Positions 25,020-32,821 of a stretch of DNA of 64,000 bases are shown here, in pieces. The DNA comes from Methanomassiliicoccaceae archaeon COG_1. GTDB lineage: Archaea > Thermoplasmatota > Thermoplasmata > Methanomassiliicoccales > Methanomethylophilaceae. The stretch lies in assembly GCA_028561875.1 (NCBI GenBank), contig JAQQTI010000002.1, positions 124,001 through 188,000 on the forward strand, in the 5' to 3' direction. The position numbers and the translations under genes were made by a program. The notes beneath the pieces are model-generated. The model had not been told where the DNA came from. It saw only the letters and a list, made by a program, of their open reading frames with translations, and did not search any database. Every line of letters begins with the position of its first letter. Position 1 is the stretch's first letter.

Positions 25020-26216
25020 ATGAAACGCAGGCAATGGCTCCCGCTGATCGGGCTGACTCTCAGCGTATTCGTCTTCAACATGTCGGAGTTCATGCCCATC
25101 GGCCTGCTCACCGGCATCGCGGGCGACTTCGGCATTGCGGAGTCTGGGGCGGGCATGATCGTCTCCGTCTACGCATGGGCCGTCGCGGTCCTCTCCCTCC
25201 CGCTCATGCTGCTCCTGCGGAAGACGGAGTACAAGCGCATGCTCCTGGCGTGCGTCGCGCTGTTCGCGTTCTTCCAGCTCCTGTCCGGCGTGTCGAATTC
25301 GTACTGGATGCTCATGGCCTCCCGCCTCGGCGTGGCCGTCGCCCACTCGATATTCTGGTCCATCGCCGCGCCCATGGCGGCGAGGGTGGTGGAGCCCGGC
25401 TACGCGAAGGTCGCCCTGGGCACCATCGCCGCGGGAACGTCGGTGGCGATGATCGTCGGCCTGCCGCTCGGCAGGATGGTCGGCATCGCCTTCGGATGGA
25501 GGACGGCGTTCGTGGTCATAGCCGCGATCTCCGTCCTCGTGCTCCTCCTGCTCGCGGCAGTGTTCCCGAGGCTGGAGAATCCCGGCACGTTCACCGCGAG
25601 GAGGCTCCCCGGTCTGTTCCGCAACCGCGTCATCGCTGGAATATACATCACCATCGCTGCATACGTGACGGGGTACTTCACGATGTACAGCTACATCGAG
25701 CCCTTCCTGCTGCAGACCGCGGACGCGTCGGAGTCGACGGTGACCGTGGTGCTGACGGTGCTCGGGCTGGCGGGGATCGCCGGGAGCACGCTGTTCTCGC
25801 GGACCTACGACCGCGCCCGCTTCGCGTTCATGGCCATGAGCATATCGACCTCCGGGCTGTGCATGCTCGCGCTGCTGCACGTATCGCCGTGGATCGCCCT
25901 GCTCCTCGCCGTTTGCGCGGCGATGGGGATGTGCCACACCGCCTTCACCGTCGCGGTGCAGAACGAGCTGCTGCGCGCGTCCCCGCAGGACGCGACGGCG
26001 GTAGCCATGTCGATGTTCTCGGGGATATTCAACGTGGGGATCGCCATGGGCTCAATCGTCGGCGGAGCGGTGGCGGATTCTGTCTCGGTGGACTATGTGG
26101 GGACGGTGGGCTTCGCCTTCGTGGCGTGCGCGGCCGTATTCGCCTCCGTCTGTCTGATTGCAAGGATCAGGGAATCGGAACAGGGCGCGGAAATCACGCC
26201 GACGAGATGTCCGTGA
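25020..26216 (+). CDS. MFS transporter, DHA1 (sugar efflux/SotB-like) family
   Basis: 398 residues with about 12 hydrophobic helices. FVFNMSEFMPIGLLTGIAGDFG in helix 1 and SRLGVAVAHSIFWSIAAPMAARV resemble the YdeA/SotB/AraJ drug and sugar efflux group. The A-loop motif between helices 2 and 3 is short (LLRKTEYKRML). Start ATG 25020, or GTG 25011; a TATA-like CAAATACC lies at 24982-24990. Possibly acquired: this subfamily is mainly bacterial. Confidence 0.85.
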   Translation: MKRRQWLPLIGLTLSVFVFNMSEFMPIGLLTGIAGDFGIAESGAGMIVSVYAWAVAVLSLPLMLLLRKTEYKRMLLACVALFAFFQLLSGVSNSYWMLMASRLGVAVAHSIFWSIAAPMAARVVEPGYAKVALGTIAAGTSVAMIVGLPLGRMVGIAFGWRTAFVVIAAISVLVLLLLAAVFPRLENPGTFTARRLPGLFRNRVIAGIYITIAAYVTGYFTMYSYIEPFLLQTADASESTVTVVLTVLGLAGIAGSTLFSRTYDRARFAFMAMSISTSGLCMLALLHVSPWIALLLAVCAAMGMCHTAFTVAVQNELLRASPQDATAVAMSMFSGIFNVGIAMGSIVGGAVADSVSVDYVGTVGFAFVACAAVFASVCLIARIRESEQGAEITPTRCP

Positions 26217-26497
26217 AGCTCACCTGCTTGGTGACCGCCGTCGTGATCGCTTTCGCCGGGCCCATTGGATTCATATGCATCTTGGCGCCGCAGATCAGCA
26301 GGAGGATAGTGGGGAATGGCCTTCGTTGGCTCATACCAACATCGGCCATGATCGGCGGAATGATACTGCTGCTGGCGGACATCGTCGCGAAAACGATACT
26401 GTCTCCGGTGATGCTTCCCGTAGGGGCCATAACCGCTCTGATCGGATCACCAGTGCTGGTATACATGCTGTTCTCCAAGAGAGTGGCCACGGTTTGA
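26207..26497 (+). pseudogene. C-terminal fragment of a FecCD-type iron ABC permease
   Basis: About 96 residues covering the last 3-4 helices only. FAGPIGFICILAPQISRRIVG and VDI-like ADIVAKTILSPVMLPVGAITALIGSPVLVYML match the C-terminus of the full permeases at 36042 and 40279. Those are about 340 residues, so two thirds are missing. It directly overlaps the end of the MFS gene, which suggests a deletion that removed the rest of an iron transporter. Confidence 0.75.
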
Positions 26498-26596
26498 GAA
26501 GCGGCCTGTGTCGAGATTGCTACGACCTGCCATCTGTATCGGCAGTTGCATAAATCACTTTTTTAAACGTCCCGTCGTATGCTTTTCCGTGGTAAA

Positions 26597-27532
26597 ATGG
26601 CCAAAAAAGCGAAAATCACCATAATAGGCGCCGGCAACGTGGGCGCCACCATCGGGTTTTCGGTGATGCACAAGGGAATCGCCGGCGAGATCCTGCTGAT
26701 AGACGTAGCCAAGGACAAAGCCGAGGGGGAGGCGATGGACCTGGCGCACTGCGCCGATTTCTGCCCCCCTGTGAAGGTCCGTTCCGGGGATTACGGCGAC
26801 GCCGAGGGTTCCGACTTCGTCGTCGTGGCCGGGGGCGCGGCCAGGAAACCGGGGCAGACGAGGCTGGAACTGGCCGACGTCAACGTCCGCATAATGAGGG
26901 ACATAATGGCCCAGATAGTCCCGAGGGCGCCGGACGCCGTTTACGTCATCGTCAGCAACCCCGTGGACGTCCTGACCTACGCGTGGATACGCCTTTCCGG
27001 GCTACCGCGGAACAGGGTTGTGGGTTCTGGGACCATGCTTGACTGTTCCCGGCTGAAGAACGCCGTCGCGTCCGACCTGTCCGTCGACCCCAGGGACGTG
27101 AACGTCTGGGTTCTGGGGGAGCACGGCGATTCCTCCTTCGCCGTGTGGGACTCGGCCACCGTGGGGGGCAGAGACCTCAGGGAGATGTACCTCGAAAAAG
27201 GCGTCCCGTTCGACGGGGAGGCCCTCATGGACGCGGTGAGAGGGGGAGGGGCCGATGTCATCAGAAGGAAGGGGTCCACGTTCTACGCGGTAGCCATGTC
27301 CGTAGCCACTCTGATTGAGAAGATGGTTGAGGATGCGGGGGCGTACGTCTCCGTGTCCTCCATACTGAACCTGGAAGGCGTGGGCGACGTGTGCGTTTCC
27401 CTCCCCTGCAGCGTCGGTTCGGACGGTGTGAGGGACACTTCCGTGCCCGCTCTCGACCCGGGGGAGGCCGTCAGCCTGTCCGAAAGCGCCGGGGCCGTCA
27501 GGAAGGTGTTGGACTCCCTGAATCTGACTTGA
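26597..27532 (+). CDS. malate dehydrogenase (LDH-like MDH family)
   Basis: 311 residues from ATG 26597; the TATA box TTTTTTAAAC at about 26559-26568 favours this over ATG 26579. NAD site IIGAGNVGATIG, acidic IDVAKDK, catalytic His in LGEHGDSSFA. In the specificity loop GGAARKPGQTRLEL an Arg stands where lactate dehydrogenases have Gln, which points to malate/oxaloacetate. It is the last backbone gene before the AT-richer island. Confidence 0.88.
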   Translation: MAKKAKITIIGAGNVGATIGFSVMHKGIAGEILLIDVAKDKAEGEAMDLAHCADFCPPVKVRSGDYGDAEGSDFVVVAGGAARKPGQTRLELADVNVRIMRDIMAQIVPRAPDAVYVIVSNPVDVLTYAWIRLSGLPRNRVVGSGTMLDCSRLKNAVASDLSVDPRDVNVWVLGEHGDSSFAVWDSATVGGRDLREMYLEKGVPFDGEALMDAVRGGGADVIRRKGSTFYAVAMSVATLIEKMVEDAGAYVSVSSILNLEGVGDVCVSLPCSVGSDGVRDTSVPALDPGEAVSLSESAGAVRKVLDSLNLT

Positions 27533-27537
27533 GGCAT

Positions 27538-27927
27538 TCAGCCAATCGGGGGGGCGCAGGCGCCAACCCTTTCGACCACGAGGCTGAAACGAAAGGAACT
27601 GCTAATGGGGTGATGCGTTCGGTACGTACAAGACGCAATCAAGGTGCAAACGAACGAGATGACGAATCCCGCGCCCCAGCAGTACATGAGCTCGTTTTCA
27701 ATCGGTACAACGGACGCCTCCCAGTTCGGTTTGGCGGCCCATTCGATCCTGTGGATTCTGATCAGAAGATCGGTTAGGATGCCGAGCAAGACCATTGCGC
27801 ATAAGGACGCGCAACACCAATACGCCAGGATCATGTCTCCTGAAAACAAGAGCAGAATCGGTACTGTGGGCGCTACAATCAATGCCGCGCAAATCTTCCA
27901 AAGCATACGTTTCTGCTCGGCATCCAT
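27538..27927 (-). CDS. membrane protein following peptide A (possible immunity protein)
   Basis: 129 residues from ATG 27927 (an in-frame GTG at 27954 overlaps the peptide gene). Three to four hydrophobic segments (about ICAALIVAPTVPILLLF, MILAYWCCASLCAMVLLGIL and CWGAGFVISFVCTLIASC) and a basic/polar tail. It directly follows the double-glycine-leader peptide A on the same strand. Small multi-helix proteins next to bacteriocin-like genes often give self-immunity; here that is inference from context. Confidence 0.55.
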   Translation of the reverse strand: MDAEQKRMLWKICAALIVAPTVPILLLFSGDMILAYWCCASLCAMVLLGILTDLLIRIHRIEWAAKPNWEASVVPIENELMYCWGAGFVISFVCTLIASCTYRTHHPISSSFRFSLVVERVGACAPPIG

Positions 27928-27931
27928 CGAA

Positions 27932-28300
27932 TCATTTCCTGTTCCTGCATCCACCTAGCATGGAACAGAAACCGGTCGTATTGGATATGGCACCAAGAGA
28001 TGCTTCGACAGCCAGATCTTTTCCAGCAGTGTCCATTACGGCGGTTGCTGTTGAAGTTGCAAGCCTGCTGACTGCAACACCCATACCAATTCCGCTAGAA
28101 ACAATACCTATTACAGTTATCACATCGCCTGCGGCCTGCAATTTCTTGTTTTTTGTAGCATAACCTATGACGGTCATACCTATTCCAACGGCTGCAACGG
28201 CGGCGGACCAGAACCATCCTCCGTCGTACTCCGTCTCCTCCTCCGACATCCTGGTGCATTTCGCGGGCTCCGCGATCACGGACCTATCCTTCGGTTTCAT
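27932..28300 (-). CDS. double-glycine-leader peptide A (bacteriocin-like)
   Basis: 122 residues. The first 28 (MKPKDRSVIAEPAKCTRMSE then EETEYDGG) are almost identical to the leaders of the genes at 29418 and 32694. The leader is acidic, with Glu at -8, Tyr at -4 and Gly-Gly at -2/-1, as in leaders cut by C39 peptidases. The core is Gly/Ala-rich and hydrophobic with two helices (WFWSAAVAAVGIGMTVIGYA and DVITVIGIVSSGIGMGVAV) and ends CSMLGGCRNRK. A TATA-like GGTTTAAGAAT is at about 28336-28345. Followed by a membrane protein. Confidence 0.6.
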   Translation of the reverse strand: MKPKDRSVIAEPAKCTRMSEEETEYDGGWFWSAAVAAVGIGMTVIGYATKNKKLQAAGDVITVIGIVSSGIGMGVAVSRLATSTATAVMDTAGKDLAVEASLGAISNTTGFCSMLGGCRNRK

Positions 28301-28339
28301 CAGATTATCCTCTGTGGCCTTGAGCCTATTCGAAGATTC

Positions 28340-28933
28340 TTAAACCAGTCTCGAAATCATATATATTGCGACAGCAACCGACGATATCGCGATATAGAAC
28401 ACAAACGATTTAACGGCATCATGCTGTGTGTCATCACATTCTATTTCAAACTTTCCCCCACCGTACGGTAAATCAAGGCCGTCACAATATCTGTTTGCAA
28501 ATGTTAAAGAGATATCATAGTCGAACAATATGGTTAAAATACCTAGGGCAATCAGGAGCAATCCGAATCCGGGCTCTATGGACTTCGCTATGTCGGTCAT
28601 CAGCAAGGATCCGAAGAACCCGATGCTGACCAAAAACGCGGACAGCATGATTATGCCGATTGCCAGCTGAATTGATTCTCCGTCTTTCCTGTAAATCTTT
28701 GTAATGTTGACAAGACCAGGAGATAATGCAGCCATGGTCGTGATGGCTTCCCGGGTAAGATTTTCTTCATTCTCATCTTTAATCAGGTGTTTTATGCCCG
28801 AACCTAATAGGAATAGTGCCAACACGGTGACAAGGCCCACCGAGGGCATTGGACCAATAAGATGCGCGTATATGATTGCAATAACGGAACACGCGAATCC
28901 GTAGATTATATAAATCCAAGCGGTTTTTTTCAT
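28340..28933 (-). CDS. multi-pass membrane protein following peptide B (possible immunity protein)
   Basis: 197 residues with five to six hydrophobic helices (start MKKTAWIYIIYGFACSVIAI; end VKSFVFYIAISSVAVAIYMIS) and a central cytoplasmic-looking stretch KHLIKDENEENLTREAITT. Markedly AT-richer than the backbone. It follows the peptide B gene by 45 nt on the same strand. Family not recognised. Confidence 0.6.
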   Translation of the reverse strand: MKKTAWIYIIYGFACSVIAIIYAHLIGPMPSVGLVTVLALFLLGSGIKHLIKDENEENLTREAITTMAALSPGLVNITKIYRKDGESIQLAIGIIMLSAFLVSIGFFGSLLMTDIAKSIEPGFGLLLIALGILTILFDYDISLTFANRYCDGLDLPYGGGKFEIECDDTQHDAVKSFVFYIAISSVAVAIYMISRLV

Positions 28934-28977
28934 ACCTATCGGTTTAGATGCGGGATGGGCACGTTGTGCCCTTATTC

Positions 28978-29418
28978 TTAAAACAACAGCCTAGAAATCG
29001 CGATACCTGTTGCGCCGCCGATACCGTAATCGTGAGACCCCGATGCGATAACACCCGTCTCATACGGTACTGCGAACATGCTGGTGAGAGACTGTCCCGC
29101 ACCTTTTGCTATGTCGGTCGTTCTCTTGCCAATCAGATGTTTCGCTACGGTCTTAGATTCGCATGCGAGAGCCGTGGTTCCACCGAACGACGTTATTGCA
29201 GCACCTACTGTGCATGCATAAGAAACAGCATTCATTCTCTTTGCCCATTTTCCTTTTACCCAACCCGTAGATACGGCAAAATCACATCCCACAGAAACCG
29301 CGGATAAGGCCAATGAAATGCTCAGATGGAAAAATCCCCCGTCGTACTCCGTCTCCTCCTCCGACATCCTAGTGCACTTCGCGGGCTCCGCAATCCCGAA
29401 ATTCTCTTTAGGTTTCAT
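28978..29418 (-). CDS. double-glycine-leader peptide B (bacteriocin-like)
   Basis: 146 residues from ATG 29418, a start set by identity with the leader of peptides A and C; the longer upstream frame is ignored. Leader of 28 residues ends SEEETEYDGG. The core has hydrophobic helices (HLSISLALSAVSVGCDFAV and VSYACTVGAAITSFGGTTALAC), a basic linker TGWVKGKWAKRM and a C-terminal GIGGATGIAISRLLF. The core aligns with that of peptide C. A TATA box (CATTTATACC on minus, about 29467-29477) and a small hairpin at 29434-29447 precede it. Confidence 0.6.
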   Translation of the reverse strand: MKPKENFGIAEPAKCTRMSEEETEYDGGFFHLSISLALSAVSVGCDFAVSTGWVKGKWAKRMNAVSYACTVGAAITSFGGTTALACESKTVAKHLIGKRTTDIAKGAGQSLTSMFAVPYETGVIASGSHDYGIGGATGIAISRLLF

Positions 29419-29433
29419 GAATCGAGTCTCCGC

Positions 29434-29447
29434 GACCTCAACAGGTC
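29434..29447 (-). promoter_or_regulatory. hairpin in the conserved 5' leader of peptide B
   Basis: On the minus strand GACCT-GTTG-AGGTC forms a perfect 5-bp stem in the presumed 5' UTR. The peptide C gene has GACCTGCCGAGGCC at the same place (32712-32725), in an otherwise conserved 60-bp upstream region. Confidence 0.35.
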
Positions 29448-29791
29448 TATTTGATTGTATCGGATTCGGTATAAATGCTGGATTGGTGGGTTCGGTACGA
29501 AAAAAAGCATACGTCTTGGCTGCGATGCTCCGGGCATGCCCAGACTGACCGTGGAGGACGGCAAGCGCCTGGTCCTGCACAAAGTCCTCTCCGCCCCCGT
29601 GGAGGACACGACGGACGCGGGATTGGCCAACCTCCTGCGTGCGTTGGGGGACTCAGTAGAATAACGGCGATCCCATCAGGGATCGGTAAGAAATCGTTTG
29701 AAAACAGCTCACATCGGCATGGTTGCATCAGTTGCGAATCTCTCATAGATGCCAATCAGAACAACTCAGGAAATGATCCGGATACGTATTT

Positions 29792-30283
29792 TCAGAAATC
29801 CCGCAGAATCAGACATACCAGGAATAGCGTCGCGGGCACTAGCGCCAGGATTCCTGTGACGGTTATCGATTTGATCTGTTCTCTCCTCACCGACCAATTG
29901 CCTTTCGCCAGGGATTCATCAGGTAGTTCTCCTGGCCCCCCCCCCATTTGATACTTTATCGTCTGCGGCTCTTGGTCATTTGCCCATATGTATATCCACG
30001 ATGCATTTTCGGTTGGCGTTATGGTAAGCTTCTCTCCGTCGTCCACATAAACCGTCAACGGCGTTCTGTGCAGTTTGACTGCATCCCCCTTCTGGATTTT
30101 TGCGATCACCCGATTCTTCGATCTTATGCGGAGAGGATCCCATCCGAGATAGTATTGTGTAAACCTAACCTCGATTTCGTCATCGTCTGCGTTTTCGTAG
30201 ATCTTGGTCGAACTAAACGGAAGCCTGTCATAGTGGTATGTCACAAGGCCGTATGCGATGCCCAATACCGCGAAAAACAGCAT
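29792..30283 (-). CDS. two-helix membrane protein with soluble beta domain (probable partner of peptide C)
   Basis: 163 residues. N-terminal helix MLFFAVLGIAYGLVTY, an extended domain rich in beta-type sequence (DEIEVRFTQYYLGWDPLRI, TPLTVYVDDGEKLTITP) and a C-terminal helix ITVTGILALVPATLFLVCLIL. The IS1634-type element lies directly upstream; if it is removed, an in-frame codon chain links this protein to the small ORF at 32161-32265 through one TAG codon. It may therefore be the rear part of a longer gene. Confidence 0.5.
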   Translation of the reverse strand: MLFFAVLGIAYGLVTYHYDRLPFSSTKIYENADDDEIEVRFTQYYLGWDPLRIRSKNRVIAKIQKGDAVKLHRTPLTVYVDDGEKLTITPTENASWIYIWANDQEPQTIKYQMGGGPGELPDESLAKGNWSVRREQIKSITVTGILALVPATLFLVCLILRDF

Positions 30284-30320
30284 CGAAAGATGCGCTGGAA
30301 ACCAATCGGACTAGGAGTAT

Positions 30321-32182
30321 CCCAAACCTTCGGAATTTCTGACTACGTTCTGAAATCCTGATTTTCTGCTACAATTTTCTGTGAGCCAGTATGCAGGCGC
30401 TACTATTATATATGTAGCAAGATATATAGGATACATGGCCATCTATTATCAACAGAAGGACGGGAAAACATACGCATATCGGAGCACCTCTCGCAGAGTT
30501 CCGGGCAAAAAGAACCCGGTTTCCACCAACGAATATCTCGGAGTGGTGGATCCGGAGACCGGAAAGATAATCCCGAAGAAGGTGAAGGCACCTTCTTCGG
30601 CGGATGTGTGCAAATCCGATGACGGCGAGACCTATGCCCTCCGCTACGGTTCGGTGGTGTTCCTGGATGCGGTGCAGCGTTCGCTACACATAGAGGATGA
30701 TCTGAACGCATCCTTCCCGGACCTGAGAAAAAAGATACTGGCCACGGCGATGGCCCAGGTGCTGGAACCTTCCGTGATGGACGAGATCCGCATAACCATG
30801 GAGGAATCTGTGATATCCAGTTTCCTGCAGCTCCGCGGGGAGCTGTCCCCCGCGGTGCTGTCCGAGATGACCAAGGACATAGGCATGTCCATGGTCTCCA
30901 TGGACACCTTCTTCGACAAGCGCTATGAGAGGCAGAAGGGGGGCACATATGCCATAGATATAACCTCGGAGTCCACCTACGGCAATCTGGACGGATGGGC
31001 GGAATGGGGATACAACCGCGACCACGAGAGACTGAGACAGGTGAACTGGCTGCTGGTGACCGATTCCGAAGGGATACCGATGGGGTTCCAGATGCTGCCC
31101 GGTTCGGTGGCGGACATCACCACTCTGAAGGTGGTCGTGGATACGCTGAAGGAGAAGGGACTCAGCGGGGATGCGTTATTCGACCGCGGATTCGAATCCG
31201 CGGCCAATGTGAAGTATCTCCTGGACGGCGGGGTCGGTTTCGTAACGCCATCGAACATCGACTCGAAGGCATTGAAGGCGGTATTGACTGACAGCTATCC
31301 CTTGGTGAAGGATCCCCGCAACCAGGATATGCTGGATGGTAACAGGTACGGCCATGTCACGGTGCCGATAGGGGTCGTGCCGAAGAATTCGAAGGAGGAC
31401 TGTGACGAATACATATATGCGACAGAGAAGGACAGCGGTCGGGAATCCGCGGTCCGCTGTTCCGCACATGTGATATACAATCCCGATGCGGAGGTACAGA
31501 TAACCAACTCCTTCATGTCCGATATCCATGCAATGAGGACGAAACTGGAGGGTCTGAAGTACGGCGAAGCGTGCAAGGAACTCCAGAAGAGGAAGGATCT
31601 GGCAGGCGCGCTGACATTGGGCCGGGACGATGAGGGGAAGACCGCCGTGGAGATCAACTGGAACTCGGTCTCGTTCAGCAACAACCGCGCGGGGATATAC
31701 ATCCTCATAACCCCCGAGGGAACGGAATGGGATGCCGCGGTGGCGGCATACGAACTCCGGAACCAGGTCGAGGAGGCATACGATGCGTACAAGAATGACC
31801 TGGACGGCAAGAGGATCAGGACACCGGATGCAGACAGGGCCAGAGGCAGATTCTTCGTGAGATTCGTAGCGCTCATGATGATAATCTACATACGCAGGAG
31901 CCTGCGCATGTACCGCGATTCCCTCCCGTTATCCAAGAGGAAGGACGACAAGGTCCACAGGATGACCGTCAGGGAGGTCATCCGTTCCCTGAACAGCATC
32001 ATGGCCGTAGGCAATACCGGGAACTGGAAGCTCACGCACATCTCGAAGACGAACCGTCAGATCTTCTCGGCGTTCGGCATAGCCGATATCTCGACAGGCA
32101 GGGTCATGGAGCGCAGGGACTATGTCTGCAAGCTGCCGAAGACGAGTTCATGAACGTATCCTAGAAAATCCGAAGGTTTGGG
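30321..32182 (+). mobile_element. intact IS1634-type insertion sequence
   Basis: 1862 bp. Terminal inverted repeats begin CCCAAACCTTCGGA at the left end and are mirrored by TCCGAAGGTTTGGG at the right end, continuing as (A)TTTCT. Both ends are flanked by the 6-bp direct repeat GAGTAT (30315-30320 and 32183-32188), the expected target duplication. It carries one intact transposase gene and interrupts the peptide cluster downstream of peptide C. Identical flanks and an open transposase indicate a recent insertion. Confidence 0.85.
30435..32153 (+). CDS. IS1634 family DDE transposase
   Basis: 572 residues from ATG 30435 (MAIYYQQKDGKTYAYRSTSR). Acidic catalytic candidates are in YAIDITSESTYG, GDALFDRGFES and the C-terminal YELRNQVEEAYDAYKNDLDGKRIRT, the last being the Y-(2)-R-(3)-E-(6)-K region of the IS4-like superfamily. 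The upstream in-frame 18 codons lie between the terminal repeat and the probable start. Confidence 0.88.
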   Translation: MAIYYQQKDGKTYAYRSTSRRVPGKKNPVSTNEYLGVVDPETGKIIPKKVKAPSSADVCKSDDGETYALRYGSVVFLDAVQRSLHIEDDLNASFPDLRKKILATAMAQVLEPSVMDEIRITMEESVISSFLQLRGELSPAVLSEMTKDIGMSMVSMDTFFDKRYERQKGGTYAIDITSESTYGNLDGWAEWGYNRDHERLRQVNWLLVTDSEGIPMGFQMLPGSVADITTLKVVVDTLKEKGLSGDALFDRGFESAANVKYLLDGGVGFVTPSNIDSKALKAVLTDSYPLVKDPRNQDMLDGNRYGHVTVPIGVVPKNSKEDCDEYIYATEKDSGRESAVRCSAHVIYNPDAEVQITNSFMSDIHAMRTKLEGLKYGEACKELQKRKDLAGALTLGRDDEGKTAVEINWNSVSFSNNRAGIYILITPEGTEWDAAVAAYELRNQVEEAYDAYKNDLDGKRIRTPDADRARGRFFVRFVALMMIIYIRRSLRMYRDSLPLSKRKDDKVHRMTVREVIRSLNSIMAVGNTGNWKLTHISKTNRQIFSAFGIADISTGRVMERRDYVCKLPKTSS

Positions 32183-32265
32183 GAGTATCCGTAGATCATC
32201 AGCGTCGCTACTGCTGCTATCGAAAGGACTGCGAATGCTCCTTTCAAAACGTTTGTGTAGAACAT
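32161..32265 (-). CDS. small hydrophobic ORF whose 3' end lies in the IS
   Basis: 34 residues (MFYTNVLKGAFAVLSIAAVA, then TLMIYGYS and six codons from the IS end, ending TAG). It follows peptide C directly; a GTG at 32271 is another start. Before the insertion the sequence would have read IYGYS-TAG-SDWFPAHLS and on into the membrane protein at 30283 in the same frame. It may be the N-terminal helix of that protein. Confidence 0.35.
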   Translation of the reverse strand: MFYTNVLKGAFAVLSIAAVATLMIYGYSPNLRIF

Positions 32266-32272
32266 CTTCACA

Positions 32273-32694
32273 TCAACGCGTCACTATGCGCTTAACATAG
32301 TCCGGAGTATTCAGCAGAGCAGAAAACACGGTAAGCCCGTGATTTACATCAATCTGATTTCTCAAGACACTTTGTGACCTCTCATTATAGTTCATTCCTG
32401 TCAGAATTTTTGTCGCTTTTCTAGAAAGCACTCTGCTGGCAGATCTCGCAGCAAAAGCGCTAATGCCCATGGTCCCAAAACTCAAGGCAATGCCTGCGCC
32501 GGTGCATGCATTGGATGCTAGTTTCCAACTGCTTTTTCCTGTCTTTTCTGCCATTATGTCGCACCCGATACCGACTGCGGTCAGCGCTACCGATGCGACG
32601 AAGTTCCAGAACCCCCGTCGTACTCCGTCTCCTCCTCCGACATCCTGGTGCACTTCGCGGGCTCTGTGATCGCGAACTTCTCTTTAGGTCTCAT
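32273..32694 (-). pseudogene. double-glycine-leader peptide C, frameshifted at the Gly-Gly
   Basis: ATG 32694 begins a leader nearly identical to those of A and B (MRPKEKFAITEPAKCTRMSE then EETEYDGG). The G run at the Gly-Gly codons is one base too short, so the frame leaves the core and stops after nine codons. The core continues in the next frame (FWNFVASVALTAVGIGCDIM and on to IVTR) and aligns with peptide B. This is a single-base deletion in a G tract: either an inactivating mutation, a phase-variable tract or a sequencing error. The TATA-like CATTCATATC is at about 32744-32753. Confidence 0.6.
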
Positions 32695-32821
32695 GAATCA
32701 AATCTCTCCGTGGCCTCGGCAGGTCTGTTCTACTATGTCGGGTTTGATATGAATGCTTAGAGAAGTTCAAGACAAAAAACATATGCCCTCAATAGAATGT
32801 CCGTGCGCCGATTATAACATT

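Noticed and set aside
24500-25937. 479-residue minus-strand frame opposite dapB and the MFS gene
   Set aside because: Composition is His/Arg/Asp-rich as expected of a shadow frame in GC-rich DNA.
26597-27532. Calling this gene lactate dehydrogenase
   Set aside because: The specificity loop has Arg where lactate enzymes have Gln, so malate is the better substrate call.
30314-32189. 8-bp GGAGTATC as target duplication of the IS
   Set aside because: It also fits, but taking CCCAAACC...GGTTTGGG as ends gives longer perfect terminal repeats and a 6-bp duplication, as expected for IS1634 elements.
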